NCBI GenBank assembly: GCA_030272585.1
Contig: BSYQ01000002.1
Location: 8,308,001 to 8,372,000, forward strand
DNA: 64,000 bases
DNA from: Bryopsis sp. KO-2023
Lineage: Eukaryota; Chlorophyta; Ulvophyceae; Bryopsidales; Bryopsidaceae
Direction of reading: 5' to 3'
Shown piece by piece: positions 22,698-33,300 of the stretch. The notes below the pieces were generated by a model. The model saw only the letters and a list, made by a program, of their open reading frames with translations, did not search any database and had not been told where the DNA came from. A program made the position numbers and the translations under genes. The stretch's first letter is position 1. Each line of letters starts with the position of its first letter.

Positions 22698-24345
22698 ATG
22701 GTCGAAGCATTCCCTGCTATTCGGTTCGCGCGGGAGCTGAACAACATCGGAGGCGCGCTTCCCCCCGGGGTGGCAGATGAGCCTGCCGAAGGTCGGCAGC
22801 AAATTTATCGCTGCGCCCGGAACCTGAGGAGGTTTTTCGGATTGGAAAGGGTAAGTATCGTTGTCGCTGGTGCTGGTGCTGCTGCTGCTGCTGCTGCTGC
22901 TGTTGTCGGTGTCGGTGTCGGTGTCTGAAAATAGGTTCTTTCTGTTGCAGATGGCGTTTTTGAAGGTGTGCACTGTGGTCGGGAACCTGGATCTGGCCAT
23001 CAACAACGACCCGTATCAGCACAGATTGGTCGACGGGTTGTTGGAACACCTCGAGTCCGGCCCACCAGGAATTCTGAGAGAGGGTTACCAGAACCTGGCT
23101 TCGGATCAGTATCGGCAGATATCGGTCAAAACAGGAATTCTCCAGGAGTGTGGCCTCATGCAAAATCTGGCTCAGCTGCAGCAAGAGGTGGAGAATATGG
23201 TGGTGGTGTCTGATGAGATGGCTGCGGATTTTTCAATCCAGCTGGAAGCACCAGCACCAGCACCAGCACCAGCACCAGCACCAGCACCAGCCATGCCATC
23301 GGGATCAGGATCATCAAGGCCAGCAGCAGCCCCACCGGTTGCATCAGGGTCAGGGTTGGCACCACCACCAGCATCGTATGAACCGGCCCCATCAGGACCT
23401 GGCTCGTTCATCAAGGTGGAGCCTGTGGAACAGTGGGGAGATGATGACAGTGAGGTGGAGCTGATTGGGGAGTTCCAACCAGACTCCGCCGTGGAATATG
23501 AGGATGGAGAGTACCCAGAATCAGACTATGGAATGGGGTTTGGATCAGGAACGGAATATGGTACGGAATATGGTACGGAATATGGTACGGAGTATGGAAC
23601 GGAATCAAGGCCTGGGTCAGCATATGGACGAAGACCTGAATCAGGATTCGGAAACCAACCTCCCAGAAGTGGTGGCAGGGGTCCCCCACCTAACTTTCGA
23701 CCGATGCACGCACGCAGGCAGGACCAGAATCAGCCCCAGAGGCAGCCCCAGAGGCAGCCCCAGAGGCACCACCACAGACCTGGTTCCACCCCATTCCCAA
23801 GAGATTTTGATGGCCTGGCAGTCAAACCATCACTAGATGGTAAACTACAGTCCCGAGGAAGGCCACTGCCCCAGTATCAGTACAAACCAACGGATGAGGA
23901 GGAGGTGCAGGAGCGGTTGATAGACATGGCAGTGAAGACAAGGTACTCCTTCAACGAAGATTACAACATCAACTTCCCCATCTGCTTTGAGAGTATGCAA
24001 CACCTGATCCAGTTCCTTCAAAACGTGGCGTTGGAAAACACGTGGGTTCTACACAGAATCCGCGAAGCGTTAGCCCTCCGGGATATCGTTTTCTCGGATA
24101 ACAAGGTGTACCGGAAGACCAGTACCGGGGGCCTCGATGGGTTCAAGAAGCACACCACCGAAAATGGAACGGTGATCAGGGTGAGAGACAGGGGTGGACT
24201 GGTGGAGGAGGTTGAATACCGAGACCAGCCTCTGGAGCACCATCAGGACTGGGATCAGGACCGGGATCAGGACCGGGATCACCAGCAGTATCACGATCAG
24301 GATCAGCAGCACCACCACAGGGGTGGGTTTCATAGATGTGGATGA
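22698..24345 (+). CDS. hAT-element accessory protein, unrecognised
   Basis: Two exons, 22698-22850 and 22951-24345, join in phase 0 (GTAAGT donor, TTGCAG acceptor) to give 515 aa. Exon 1 encodes a helical basic start (MVEAFPAIRFARELNN, later CARNLRRFFGLER). Then come a helical region (VVGNLDLAINNDPY), a low-complexity centre with an Ala-Pro run, a GTEY repeat (tandem GGTACGGAATAT units at about 23551-23602), a QPQR repeat, and an ordered C-terminal block (YNINFPICFESMQHLIQFL, NTWVLHRIREALALRDIVF). It ends in Asp/Gln/His-rich repeats. No known family is visible. It faces the transposase gene and stops about 780 bp from the transposase stop, separated by tandem repeats. Position between the hAT ends makes it a second gene of the transposon, possibly a DNA-binding or transposase-partner protein; that role is inference. 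Confidence 0.7.
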
Positions 24346-24349
24346 AGTG

Positions 24350-24480
24350 GATGTGGATTCAGTGGACTCAATGGATGTGGACTCAGTGGATCAGTGAATC
24401 AGTGGATCAGTGAATCAGTGGATCAGTGAATCAGTGGATCAGTGAATCAGTGGATGTGGACTCAGTGGATGAACAGATCC
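24350..24480 (+). repeat. Short tandem repeats after the accessory gene
   Basis: GTGGATCAGTGAATCA units repeat several times, preceded by GATGTGGA-type units. Non-coding, or a former extension of the preceding frame. Confidence 0.6.
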
Positions 24481-24507
24481 AGGTTGAATGTAAAACTGTT
24501 AAAAAAA

Positions 24508-25090
24508 GAAAAACCCAAGACTGACTCCTCCACAAAACCATTGCCAAACCATCGAATCTGGAACACATCCAGGTTGCACCTCAAACAAAAGAAAAACCCA
24601 AGACTGACTCCTCCACAAAACCATTGCCAAACCATCGAATCTGGAACAGATCCAGGTTGCATCAGAAACAAAAGAAAAACCCAAGACTGACTCCTCCACA
24701 AAACCATTGCCAAACCATCGAATCTGGAACACATCCAGGTTGCACCTCAAACAAAAGAAAAACCCAAGACTGACTCCTCCACAAAACCATTGCCAAACCA
24801 TCGAATCTGGAACACATCCAGGTTGCACCTCAAACAAAAGAAAAACCCAAGACTGACTCCTCCACAAAACCATTGCCAAACCATCGAATCTGGAACACAT
24901 CCAGGTTGCACCTCAAACAAAAGAAAAACCCAAGACTGACCCCTCCACAAAACCCTTGCCAAACCATCGAATCTGGAACAGATCCAGGTTGCATCAGAAA
25001 CAAAAGAAAAACCCAAGACTCACCCCTCCACAAAACCCTTGCCAAACCATCGAATCTGGAACAGATCCAGGTTGCACCACAAACAGATTC
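24508..25090 (+). repeat. Seven-copy 83-bp tandem array
   Basis: Unit starts (GAAAAACCCAAGACTGAC) are at 24508, 24591, 24674, 24757, 24840, 24923 and 25006, an exact 83-bp step. Two variants (ending CACCTCAAAC or CATCAGAAAC) are interspersed. Because 83 is not a multiple of three, repeated open frames on the minus strand are artefacts. The array lies between the two convergent hAT genes. Confidence 0.9.
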
Positions 25091-25128
25091 AGATCCAGGT
25101 TGCACCAGAAACAGATTGATATCCAGAA

Positions 25129-27035
25129 CTAAACCAGATCCAGATTGTCCCGTATCAGTGTCAGATCCCGCACCTTGGAAACCTCCATTCGCCTCCTGCG
25201 CTTATTCAACTGATGCCCGTTAATACTGAACATCCGTTCCACAGATGCACTGGACGCTGGTACGCACAAATACTCGGATGCCAGAACTGATACAGCTGGG
25301 TACAGAGCCTGATTTTGCCGCCACCAATCCAGACCTGAAGTCAGTAGAGATGTGGGGGGGGTTGCCCTCACTGCACAGTACCGTCCCCACTCATCTGTTC
25401 CTGAATCGGATGGACCCCCTGACGGATGGACAACTGTGAGCCAGTCATATGTGGATTTCACCGGCTTCTTTTTCGGGCCCTGGACGGAGCCGCATGCATC
25501 CGTTCCTGCCTCCTGATCCGGTCTCTCTTTGATGAGCTTTACGAGCTTCTCACACTCCTGCAGCACATCATGCACCCACAGATCGCTCCGAGACCACCGA
25601 GATTTGAAATCCTGGAACTGGTCCGATCCCCACAGATACCGAGTGATAACAGGATCATCCAATCGCAATCGTGATGGATCCAGTTGCTGCATGCATCCGA
25701 CGGCCAGGAGCCAGTTTGGATCATCGAATTCCTCGTCCATCTTGCTTCTGAGCTGCTTTCTGAACTGATCCAACTCCCGACAGGGTATATTCAATTTGGC
25801 GATGATGTCACTGACCCGGGCCATGACCATCAGAACCAGCGAACAGGTGACCGTTTTTTCAGCCTCCATGCGCTTGGTAGCTTCCTTGTATGGCTGTAAG
25901 ATCGAATGCAGGTGCCACAGTTGTTTCCATTCCAATTCTGTCAACCGATTCTGTTCAGGCATCGTCTGCAGCAGTTCACGCAGATCCTCCTTCAGGATCA
26001 GGAACCGATGCAGCATGTACCATGTAGAGTTCCACCTGGTTTCAACGGGCAGAGTCAATCTCAGGATCCGCTGTGATCTCCTGACTGGTCCGGGGCAGTC
26101 TTGTGGTTCCTCCATCAACCAGTCATCATCAGGACATTCCTCCTCATCAGAGGAGTACATGGGGAAGGGCCCCCCCTCCTCCTCAGCCTGATCCTGATTC
26201 TGATCCTGATTCTGTTCCTGATTCTGATTCTGATCCTGATCCTGATTCTGATCCTGAATCTGACTGCAGGCTGCAGCCTGCTCCCGGTCAGAATCTTCCT
26301 TGTATATGCGCGCTTCTTGGATTGTCTTGAAACTTTCCCACAGGTTGGCAGACTGCATGACATCGACACAGATCTGACGGACCTTCCTGATCAGGTCATC
26401 TAACGACTGAGGTGCCTGCTTCAGGGCCTTTCTGACTCCGAGACTGATCCGGTGAGTGCAACATCCGTGCCAGTCGTATTCATCTTCGCGTTCACAAGCC
26501 GCACCCATTCGTGATTCGTGGTCTGTCACAATACTTGCCCGGTAATCTGTTAGTTTGTACCGATCCCGAATCTCAGCCATTTTTTTTTTGATGTCATCCG
26601 CAGTACAATTCCCCCTCAGGTCCCAGGTTCCGAGGCTGATCCGATTCAGTTCAAACAGATTCTGTTCAGGGTCCCGGTGGATATAAACAGCTCCCATGGC
26701 AAACCAGTGCTGCGGTTCCTGCGACCAGCCATCTGCAACGAAGCAGGGTCTGAATTTTGCCAGGTCCTGGTCTCTGATCCTTTTTCTGAGCCGGCTCGCT
26801 GAAAGCCCAACGTTGCTGGAGATGGTCTTCGCACTCAGAGAAGGTGCGGATGCGTTCAGGGAGGAGCACATGGCTCTGAAATGTTTGTCCTCCACACATC
26901 TGAAAGGTGCACCGGTACTGACCACGAATTTCATGACATGTTTCCTGAAGTTTTTGTACTCTGGGGTCAGGCAGCCCCATCTGGACACTATAGGCAACGT
27001 TCTCTGGTTTCCGAACGAAACGATCCGTTCCCCCC
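25129..27035 (-). pseudogene. hAT transposase body (gene split by retroelement A)
   Basis: The frame is open from the edge of the retroelement at 27035 to the stop at 25129 (about 635 aa). Family marks in order: FVADGWS (first catalytic Asp region), IVTDHESRMGAACE (second Asp), CCTHRISLGV, the LPVETRWNSTWYML block, and the C-terminal dimerisation segment VPASSASVERMFSINGH with the catalytic Glu. A Gln/Asp-rich insert encoded by GATCCTGATTCTG words (26180-26275) separates the halves. The N-terminal BED finger lies beyond the retroelement near 46168-46470. Catalytic residues look intact, so the body was functional until the insertion. hAT transposases cut at the TIRs through hairpin intermediates at the donor flanks. 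Confidence 0.9.
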
Positions 27036-27402
27036 TGTAGTGAATCGCCTGATTCAGGGCTCAGTAGGTCTGAATCAGGGGAGTTGACTGTAGGCTGGCC
27101 AGCTGGCAGTTCAGCAGGGATGGCTGCTGAACTGGCAGCTCAGTATGTTTTAAGATCTGACCTGACACAGTGAAGGGTCCACAGTGTCAGGTCATTAGTT
27201 GTCTGATCAGGGGATCAGGTCTTGTCAGAGGTGCTGCGTTAGGGTATTTGGGGCAGCACCTCTTGGGGTTTTGTATCTTAGGTTAACTCTGTTTTAACCT
27301 AACCTTGAATTGAACTACCTCTTCTCCCGGTTACAAGCTGTTTCAGGCTTGCAGTCCACAGCCAGCAGCCCACAATAGCGGTCTGCAGGCGGGTTTATTA
27401 CA
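27036..27402 (+). repeat. 5' LTR of retroelement A
   Basis: Starts TGTAGTGAATCGCC and ends GGGTTTATTACA. I see no difference from the 3' copy. It contains a row of hairpins: CCTGATTCAG/CTGAATCAGG, TGGCAGTTCAGCAG/CTGCTGAACTGGCA (one mismatch), GACCTGACAC/GTGTCAGGTC and GAGGTGCTGC/GCAGCACCTC. Confidence 0.95.
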
Positions 27403-27418
27403 TTGGTTTCGGAGCAGG
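27403..27418 (+). other. Primer-binding site of retroelement A
   Basis: TTGGTTTCGGAGCAGG directly follows the 5' LTR. It resembles the TGGTATCAGAGC site of initiator-Met-primed elements with two changes. Confidence 0.7.
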
Positions 27419-27470
27419 AGCATAGCAAGACTGTGCAAGGATCGTTGGAGGACCTTGGAGGGTCCCACAG

Positions 27471-27889
27471 TGATAGTGAAGCTTGTGGGTGACGCAATAG
27501 TGGTCGGCTGTGTTGGTTGGATTCGTGATAACTTGCTGGCTAACGCAAGTATACTTGTGGGGTTTGTTGGTTTAGACAACTCTCTAGCTAGCGCGGTTGT
27601 GAACGCTGCTAGAGCACTTGGTTGGATAAGTGATTGCGTCAGGCAAACACTTAGACACACACACACAAACACACACACAAGCGGGAACACACCAATCCCA
27701 CGAATCCCGAGTTCTTACAAAATAAAGTGAATGTCAAAACAACGAGTGGGCCTCTTAAGTACCCCTAAGTGTAGTACGCTGACGCATGCCCCAAACTCTG
27801 GGTCTAATCTGTCTTACTCGCGAACCCGCATGCGTCAGCCACCCTCGGCTCTATCCCAAACTACCTCGTATAGCGCTAAAAGACTAACA
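27471..27889 (-). repeat. 3' LTR of retroelement B
   Basis: On the minus strand it begins TGTTAGTC and ends TTCACTATCA. It has a CA-rich stretch (27655-27680). I see no difference from the other copy. Confidence 0.95.
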
Positions 27890-27910
27890 TACGCCCCCCC
27901 CGCAAAAAGT
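27890..27910 (-). other. Polypurine-like tract of retroelement B
   Basis: Minus-strand TTTTTGCGGGGGGGGCGTA abuts the 3' LTR, in the position of the plus-strand primer. Confidence 0.5.
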
Positions 27911-28083
27911 GGGCGCCCACGCACACCAAAACACAAAGAAAAACAAAAACACAAAAACACAAACACAAAACTCACCCACTCCCATACCCACACCCAACTG
28001 TCTTGGACCTGTCTCTTGCTCTGACGTCTCTGACAGCTGCTGCACGCACACACTTGGTCGACGATACTCCTTTTCCCTCCTCC

Positions 28084-29898
28084 TTAACGCTGTTCCGGCG
28101 CTTGCGCTTGCTGAATAGCACGCTGCTCCTGCGCATGCGCTTGCTGCACTGCACGATACCGGACACAGGGATCAAATGCGGCAGCCACCCTCTTGGACTT
28201 AAGGAATGGCAGATCCCTTGTGATGCCGGACACCTTGAGCTGCCGCTTCACACACATGTTGCAGTGTGGCAACTTCTCGTGCTCAGCCGGGAACGGAGGG
28301 ATTTCTTCGAACGTCGAGCGTGTCAGCTTCAACATATGGGCAGGTAGAGAGAATGGGGAGACGGTGGCGATGGACTTGTTGTCCACTTCCGCGACTTTTT
28401 GGACCGCCGTGACGATGCGCCCCAGCATCGAGTATGCCAACCAATGAGCATCACACACGAGGTGATACCCACAAGGAAGGACGGAATACTTCTTCTGCGT
28501 CAGCCGCTGAGCACTTGCTTGCATTGGGCTTCTCCCGCACCAAATGCACATGGGCAACTCGTGAAAGTGCCGGTTGCCGCGGTAATTTTGCAAGGCTCGG
28601 TCCCTGGGGTTAGTATATTGGACCTTCGGCCATTTCTCTGACGCAGTGATGGGGTTGCAAGCCTCCTCGATATCCTCCCGTGACAGGTTCACTTCGCTGG
28701 GTGCAGCATCCACTTTGTCCTGAGCAGCCGCCCTTAGTCTTCTGAGCTTAACCTTTTCTCGGAAAGCCCGAAGTGCTGCTTCTGTTGGAGCTAACTCCAA
28801 CGGTGGATGGACCGCACGCTGAACCTCTGTCACCTGGCTTGGCCCTTCATCATTCCTTATTTCCCCGTCCTCCAGTTCAGTACTAGGACCTTCGAGCCTA
28901 GGAGGTGGACTGCCGAAGTCAATTTCTTCGTTAAAATCCAAGTCCAAAAGCTCCTCCTCTCTCATGTCGAATAAGTCCTCCCCCGGTGCTATTGCGGTAG
29001 CCTCATCTCCGGGAGTCTGAACTGTTGGTGCTGGTTGTGAGGGTGCTGGAGTTTTTAATGCGGCAGCCTTTAACTTGAGTAACAAGTTGGCTCTTGCTGC
29101 ATCTCCAGGCATACGATCCCTCGGTGGCTCACCACCTTCATCGTCACCGTCCTCTCGCCTTCTCTTTCCGTGTGGATCTTCATCCCTACACGGCGAGCTT
29201 GGGCGTTTGTTTTTCCCTTTCCCCTTGCCCTTGCTTGAGCCTCCCGCATCATCGTCCTTGGACGGTTCCAGATCAAGTGTTGCGTTTGACAACAGAACTT
29301 GGACTTGGCGATCCAGTTCTTCACGTACCCGTGGTGCTGGTACCGCCGGGTTCAAACGCAGCATCTTGTCCGTTGTTTCGCTCTGCACTTGAAGTTTTTC
29401 AGAGCCGTCTCTGAGGGACTCTCCCAGCAAATCGATCTGCAGCTCTTGTTCTGCCAATTCCTTCTTAAGGTTGTTGGCTGCTGCACTCCACGCGGTTGCT
29501 ACAGCTCGCTGCAGCGTTTCCTCTACCGCGGTAAATCGATCCACCATTCCCCCGAGAGCTTGCTTGCGGAGGTCATTCTCACGATGGTTAGCCATCATGT
29601 GAGATTGGAACCTTTGCTTTTTCAGCTTCATGGCTTCCAATTTTTCTTCCAAGACCTTAGTCTTGTCCTCCGCTTCTTTCTTTTCCGCCTCCGCCTTATC
29701 CTTGGCTTTTTCCGCTGCCTCCTTCGCAGCCTCAGCTGCTTTCGTCCGGTCACTCAACTCTGCGAGCTGCCGGGTTAAGGCCTCATTATTCTGCAGCACC
29801 TCCTCTGCGGTCGTAACAAAGTGCTGCAGCTCCTCTTCTTTTTGAGCTACCTCCGCTTCCAACCTCGCAATAATTGCGGCGGGTGTATCGGCAGCCAT
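28084..29898 (-). CDS. ORF3 of retroelement B: coiled coil plus RING-like zinc domain
   Basis: 604 aa from the ATG at 29898. Residues about 1-185 are heptad-rich and strongly charged (AEEVLQNNEALTRQLAEL, KAKDKAEAEKKEAEDKT), a long coiled coil. A basic stretch near residues 215-245 (KGKGKGKNKRPS, GKRRRED) could be a nuclear signal. An acidic Pro-rich linker follows. The C-terminal part has C451-x2-C454-x21-C476-x2-H479-x2-C482-x2-H485-x60-C546-x2-C549, with the core LPCGYHLVCDAH. That spacing fits a RING-type cross-brace with a long last loop. Such domains often act in ubiquitin transfer, but no activity can be claimed. It lies 3' of pol where envelope genes sit in some retroelements, yet it has no signal peptide or membrane segment. 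Element A has a counterpart at 43916-44800. Confidence 0.75.
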   Translation of the reverse strand: MAADTPAAIIARLEAEVAQKEEELQHFVTTAEEVLQNNEALTRQLAELSDRTKAAEAAKEAAEKAKDKAEAEKKEAEDKTKVLEEKLEAMKLKKQRFQSHMMANHRENDLRKQALGGMVDRFTAVEETLQRAVATAWSAAANNLKKELAEQELQIDLLGESLRDGSEKLQVQSETTDKMLRLNPAVPAPRVREELDRQVQVLLSNATLDLEPSKDDDAGGSSKGKGKGKNKRPSSPCRDEDPHGKRRREDGDDEGGEPPRDRMPGDAARANLLLKLKAAALKTPAPSQPAPTVQTPGDEATAIAPGEDLFDMREEELLDLDFNEEIDFGSPPPRLEGPSTELEDGEIRNDEGPSQVTEVQRAVHPPLELAPTEAALRAFREKVKLRRLRAAAQDKVDAAPSEVNLSREDIEEACNPITASEKWPKVQYTNPRDRALQNYRGNRHFHELPMCIWCGRSPMQASAQRLTQKKYSVLPCGYHLVCDAHWLAYSMLGRIVTAVQKVAEVDNKSIATVSPFSLPAHMLKLTRSTFEEIPPFPAEHEKLPHCNMCVKRQLKVSGITRDLPFLKSKRVAAAFDPCVRYRAVQQAHAQEQRAIQQAQAPEQR

Positions 29899-30353
29899 TA
29901 TGTTCGTCGGAAAGAAAGAAATAACAACGGTTTGTGCGTCTTTAGACTTTTTTTTTTTTTTACTCAGGAGCTCGCTCCGTTTACACAAACACTAGGGCAA
30001 AATGGTTCGAGGGCTGCGCTTATAAGGCTGGGTGACTCGTACACTCTCCTCGTTGAGTTATTGGGGTGAGACACCAACGTTTCGCTCGGTTGGAGTCTCG
30101 TCAAGACCACCTCAACACGTCACTTGATAGGGGTTTTCTCGGAACAACCACACTATCTCGAATGTGACATCGTTTGCCCGGTTTCTAAAGTACTACTGAA
30201 GCTACACTTACTGCGCCAGCCAAATAACTTAGGCACCTAACGCATTAAAGTTAAAGAGTTGGTTTGGAAGTCGACAGAGTTTTTCTAAGGTATCCTTTTT
30301 CGCGCCCCCTTGCTATAAGGAGTTCCACCTTAGCCATCAAACACTCTGTTTCC
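29899..30353. other. Spacer between pol and ORF3 of element B
   Basis: No open frame. Contains a minus-strand A run near 29950, just upstream of the ORF3 start. Could hold a splice acceptor or leader for ORF3; nothing decisive is visible. Confidence 0.4.
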
Positions 30354-33300
30354 CTATTCTCTTCCTTTCTGCAACTCTTTTCCTTCTTTCTCTTTAAATG
30401 CGCGAAGTATATCTGGTGCGTTAACCAGATTAGCTTCAGGTTCCCAAGTAGCGTCAAGTAGATCGTATCCTTTCCACAGCACTAGGTATTCACGATTGCG
30501 TTTACCTCTAGCCCTTAGGATATTTTCGACCTCATACTCTACTTCGCTACCAATCAACTCTCCTTCTGGAGGTTGTATCTGCCTGCTGTTATCACTCGAG
30601 GCGTGATAACGCTTGAACTTAGAAACATGAAACACTGGGTGAATGAGCCATGTTTCCGGAAGTTGAACTCTGTAAGCCACCTTTGATATTTTCTCCACAA
30701 TTTCAAAGGGACCCACAAATCGACGGCGCAGTTTGGGACTCACTTTGTTCAAAGCAGCCAACGGAATAAAACGGCTTTTTATCAGGACTTTATCCCCTTT
30801 CTCAAAAGCAATATCTTTCCTCTTCTTGTTTGCACTCACACACATTCTGTGTTGTGCTCTAGAGTAATATGCTTTTGCGGTATCTAAGTCCTGTGCCATC
30901 CGTGCTACCATAGTCTTAACTGCTTCCACTTGAAATTGCGTTGCCGTCCCACCAATGTTTGGTGTTTCTGGATGGTACCCATACATCAAGTATGCAGGTG
31001 CGAACCCTGTACTCGCATTCACTGCATTGTTTGCTGCAAACTCTGCTGTAGGTAAATACTCAACCCACTTATGGGGATACCTCTCAGCATATGGCCTTAG
31101 AAAATTTTCCAGAGTACGTATGGTAACCTCACTCTGCCCATCCGTCTGAGGGTGGTAAGCTGTACTCATACGAATCTCTGTACCCAGAGCTTTAAAAAGC
31201 GTCTGCCAGAACTTGCTGGTAAAGCGAGGGTCTCTATCAGACACAATCACTTTAGGTAGGCCATGGTTGCGGTAAACATGTTCGATAAAAAGTTGGGCGT
31301 ATCCTGCAGCGGTAATCTCTTTAGTACATGGGGCGAAATGCACAAACTTGGTAAGTCTATCGACAAAGACAGCTACAGCACTAAACCCATTGGATGCTGG
31401 TAGATCTGTCACCAAGTCAGTGGTAATCTGCTCCCACTTCCGCTCAGGTATTGGCAGGGGTTGAAGTAAGCCCATAGGCTTCTGTGTGTCAGCCTTTATT
31501 TGTTGGCACACAGGGCATTCGCGCACAAATGCCTTCAACTCATTCATCCACCCCTTCCACCAATATCGCCGCGCTAGGATTTCTCCTGTTCGCGCTGGTC
31601 CTGTATGGCCTGCTGAAGGTGTCTCATGGCACTCCTTCATGATCTTATTGCGCTGGCCTTTAGGAACCACCACTTTCTCGACTAATCCTCTCTTTGGGAC
31701 CGTCCAGAGTATTCCCTCTCTGAGGAAATATCCCTCAACTTCCTCGCCACTCTCAAGCTTCCGCAATATCTTCACCAAGGAGTTATCAGCTTGGAGGGCT
31801 TGTTTCCACTCGTCTTGGCTTGCTTGATGCACTTGCCAAGTGGAAATGTTCATCGCAGTTTCCACGGGCTTAGGAACACTGCGGGAGAGAGCATCTGCTA
31901 ACACATTAGCCTTGCCTTTGATATAGGAGATCTTGGGGTTGATCGAAGTCAGGTACCCCGCCTCAAGCCATCTTGCTTGGGTTCTAGAAAGGTTCCTTTG
32001 CGACAGAATATGCGTCAGAGGTTGGTGGTCAGTGAACACTGTTACTCCACCCGCACAACCTTCTAGATAATGTCTCCACTGCACCATCGCATAACATATT
32101 GCACACAACTCTTTGTCGTATGGTGCATAGTTAAGCTCGGCAGGCTTGAATCTACGTGAGAGGTAAGCTATTGGCTGTAGCCCCTCTCCGTGATCCTGTG
32201 TTAACACGGCACCGATGGCCTCATTCGACGCATCAGTGATCACAGTGTAAGGCAGTGACGCATCTGGAAAAATAAGGACGGGAGCTTGACTTAGACGCTT
32301 TTTCAGTTCATTGAATGCGCCACGCTCAACCTGTCCCCATCTCCAGGGATGGTCTTTTTTCACTAAGTCATGGAGTGGTCCAGCAACATGTGCAAACTGG
32401 GGAATGAATTTCCTGTAGTATGAAACCATTCCAAGGAAACTACGTACATCACTAACACTCTGCAGTTCCTTCCACTCCTTCACTGCCTTCACTTTTTGTT
32501 CCTGTGGTTTTAACCCACTTCCGCTAATGCGGTAGCCAAGATAGTCTACTGTTGCGACAGCCAGCTCACTTTTACTTGCCTTAGCAAAAAGCTGATATTC
32601 TGCTAGTCGCGACAGGACTTTCTCTAAGTGTTCGGCATGCTGTTCCATGTTTTCAGAGAAGATGAGTATGTCATCGATAAAGACAACAACAAAATCATCT
32701 AAAAACTCTGCGAGTAGGTCTTGCACTAGAGTTTGGAATTGCGCTGGGCAATTGGTTAGCCCAAAAGGCGCTACCAAAAACTCAAAGTGACCGTATCTCG
32801 TGCGGAACGCTGTTTTATCTGTATCAGATGGCCTTACTGGAAATTGCCAGTAGCCTGATCGCAGATCTAACTTTGAGAACACTTTGGCTTTGAACACTCT
32901 ATCCATCAATTCTTCTGGCAGGGGTAAAGGATACCGGTTTTTCACCGTCACCTTATTGATCCACCTGTAATCCACACACATCCTTAAGCCTCCATCCTTT
33001 TTCGGTACAAATAGGATTGGCGCGCCCCAAGGGGACTCGGATGGTTTGATTTTCTTCTGTTCCAGAAGGTAGTCCACTTGTGCTTTCACTTCATCCAGCT
33101 CTGCTGGTGAAAGCTTGTATATTGGACGATGGATAGGTGTTGGATCCTCCAGGTCTATCTTAAACTCATGACCTTTTCTCTTCGGAGGGATCCCTGGGGG
33201 TAAATCACGAGGGAACACACCACGGTGTGTTTCTACCACCTTTTTAATTTCGGCAGGGGTGTCTGAACGAATAAGTTTACCAATCTCATCCTCAGTGTTG

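Noticed and set aside
24462-25105. Overlapping minus-strand frames of 80-130 aa
   Set aside because: They are translations of the 83-bp tandem array; the period cycles through all three frames.
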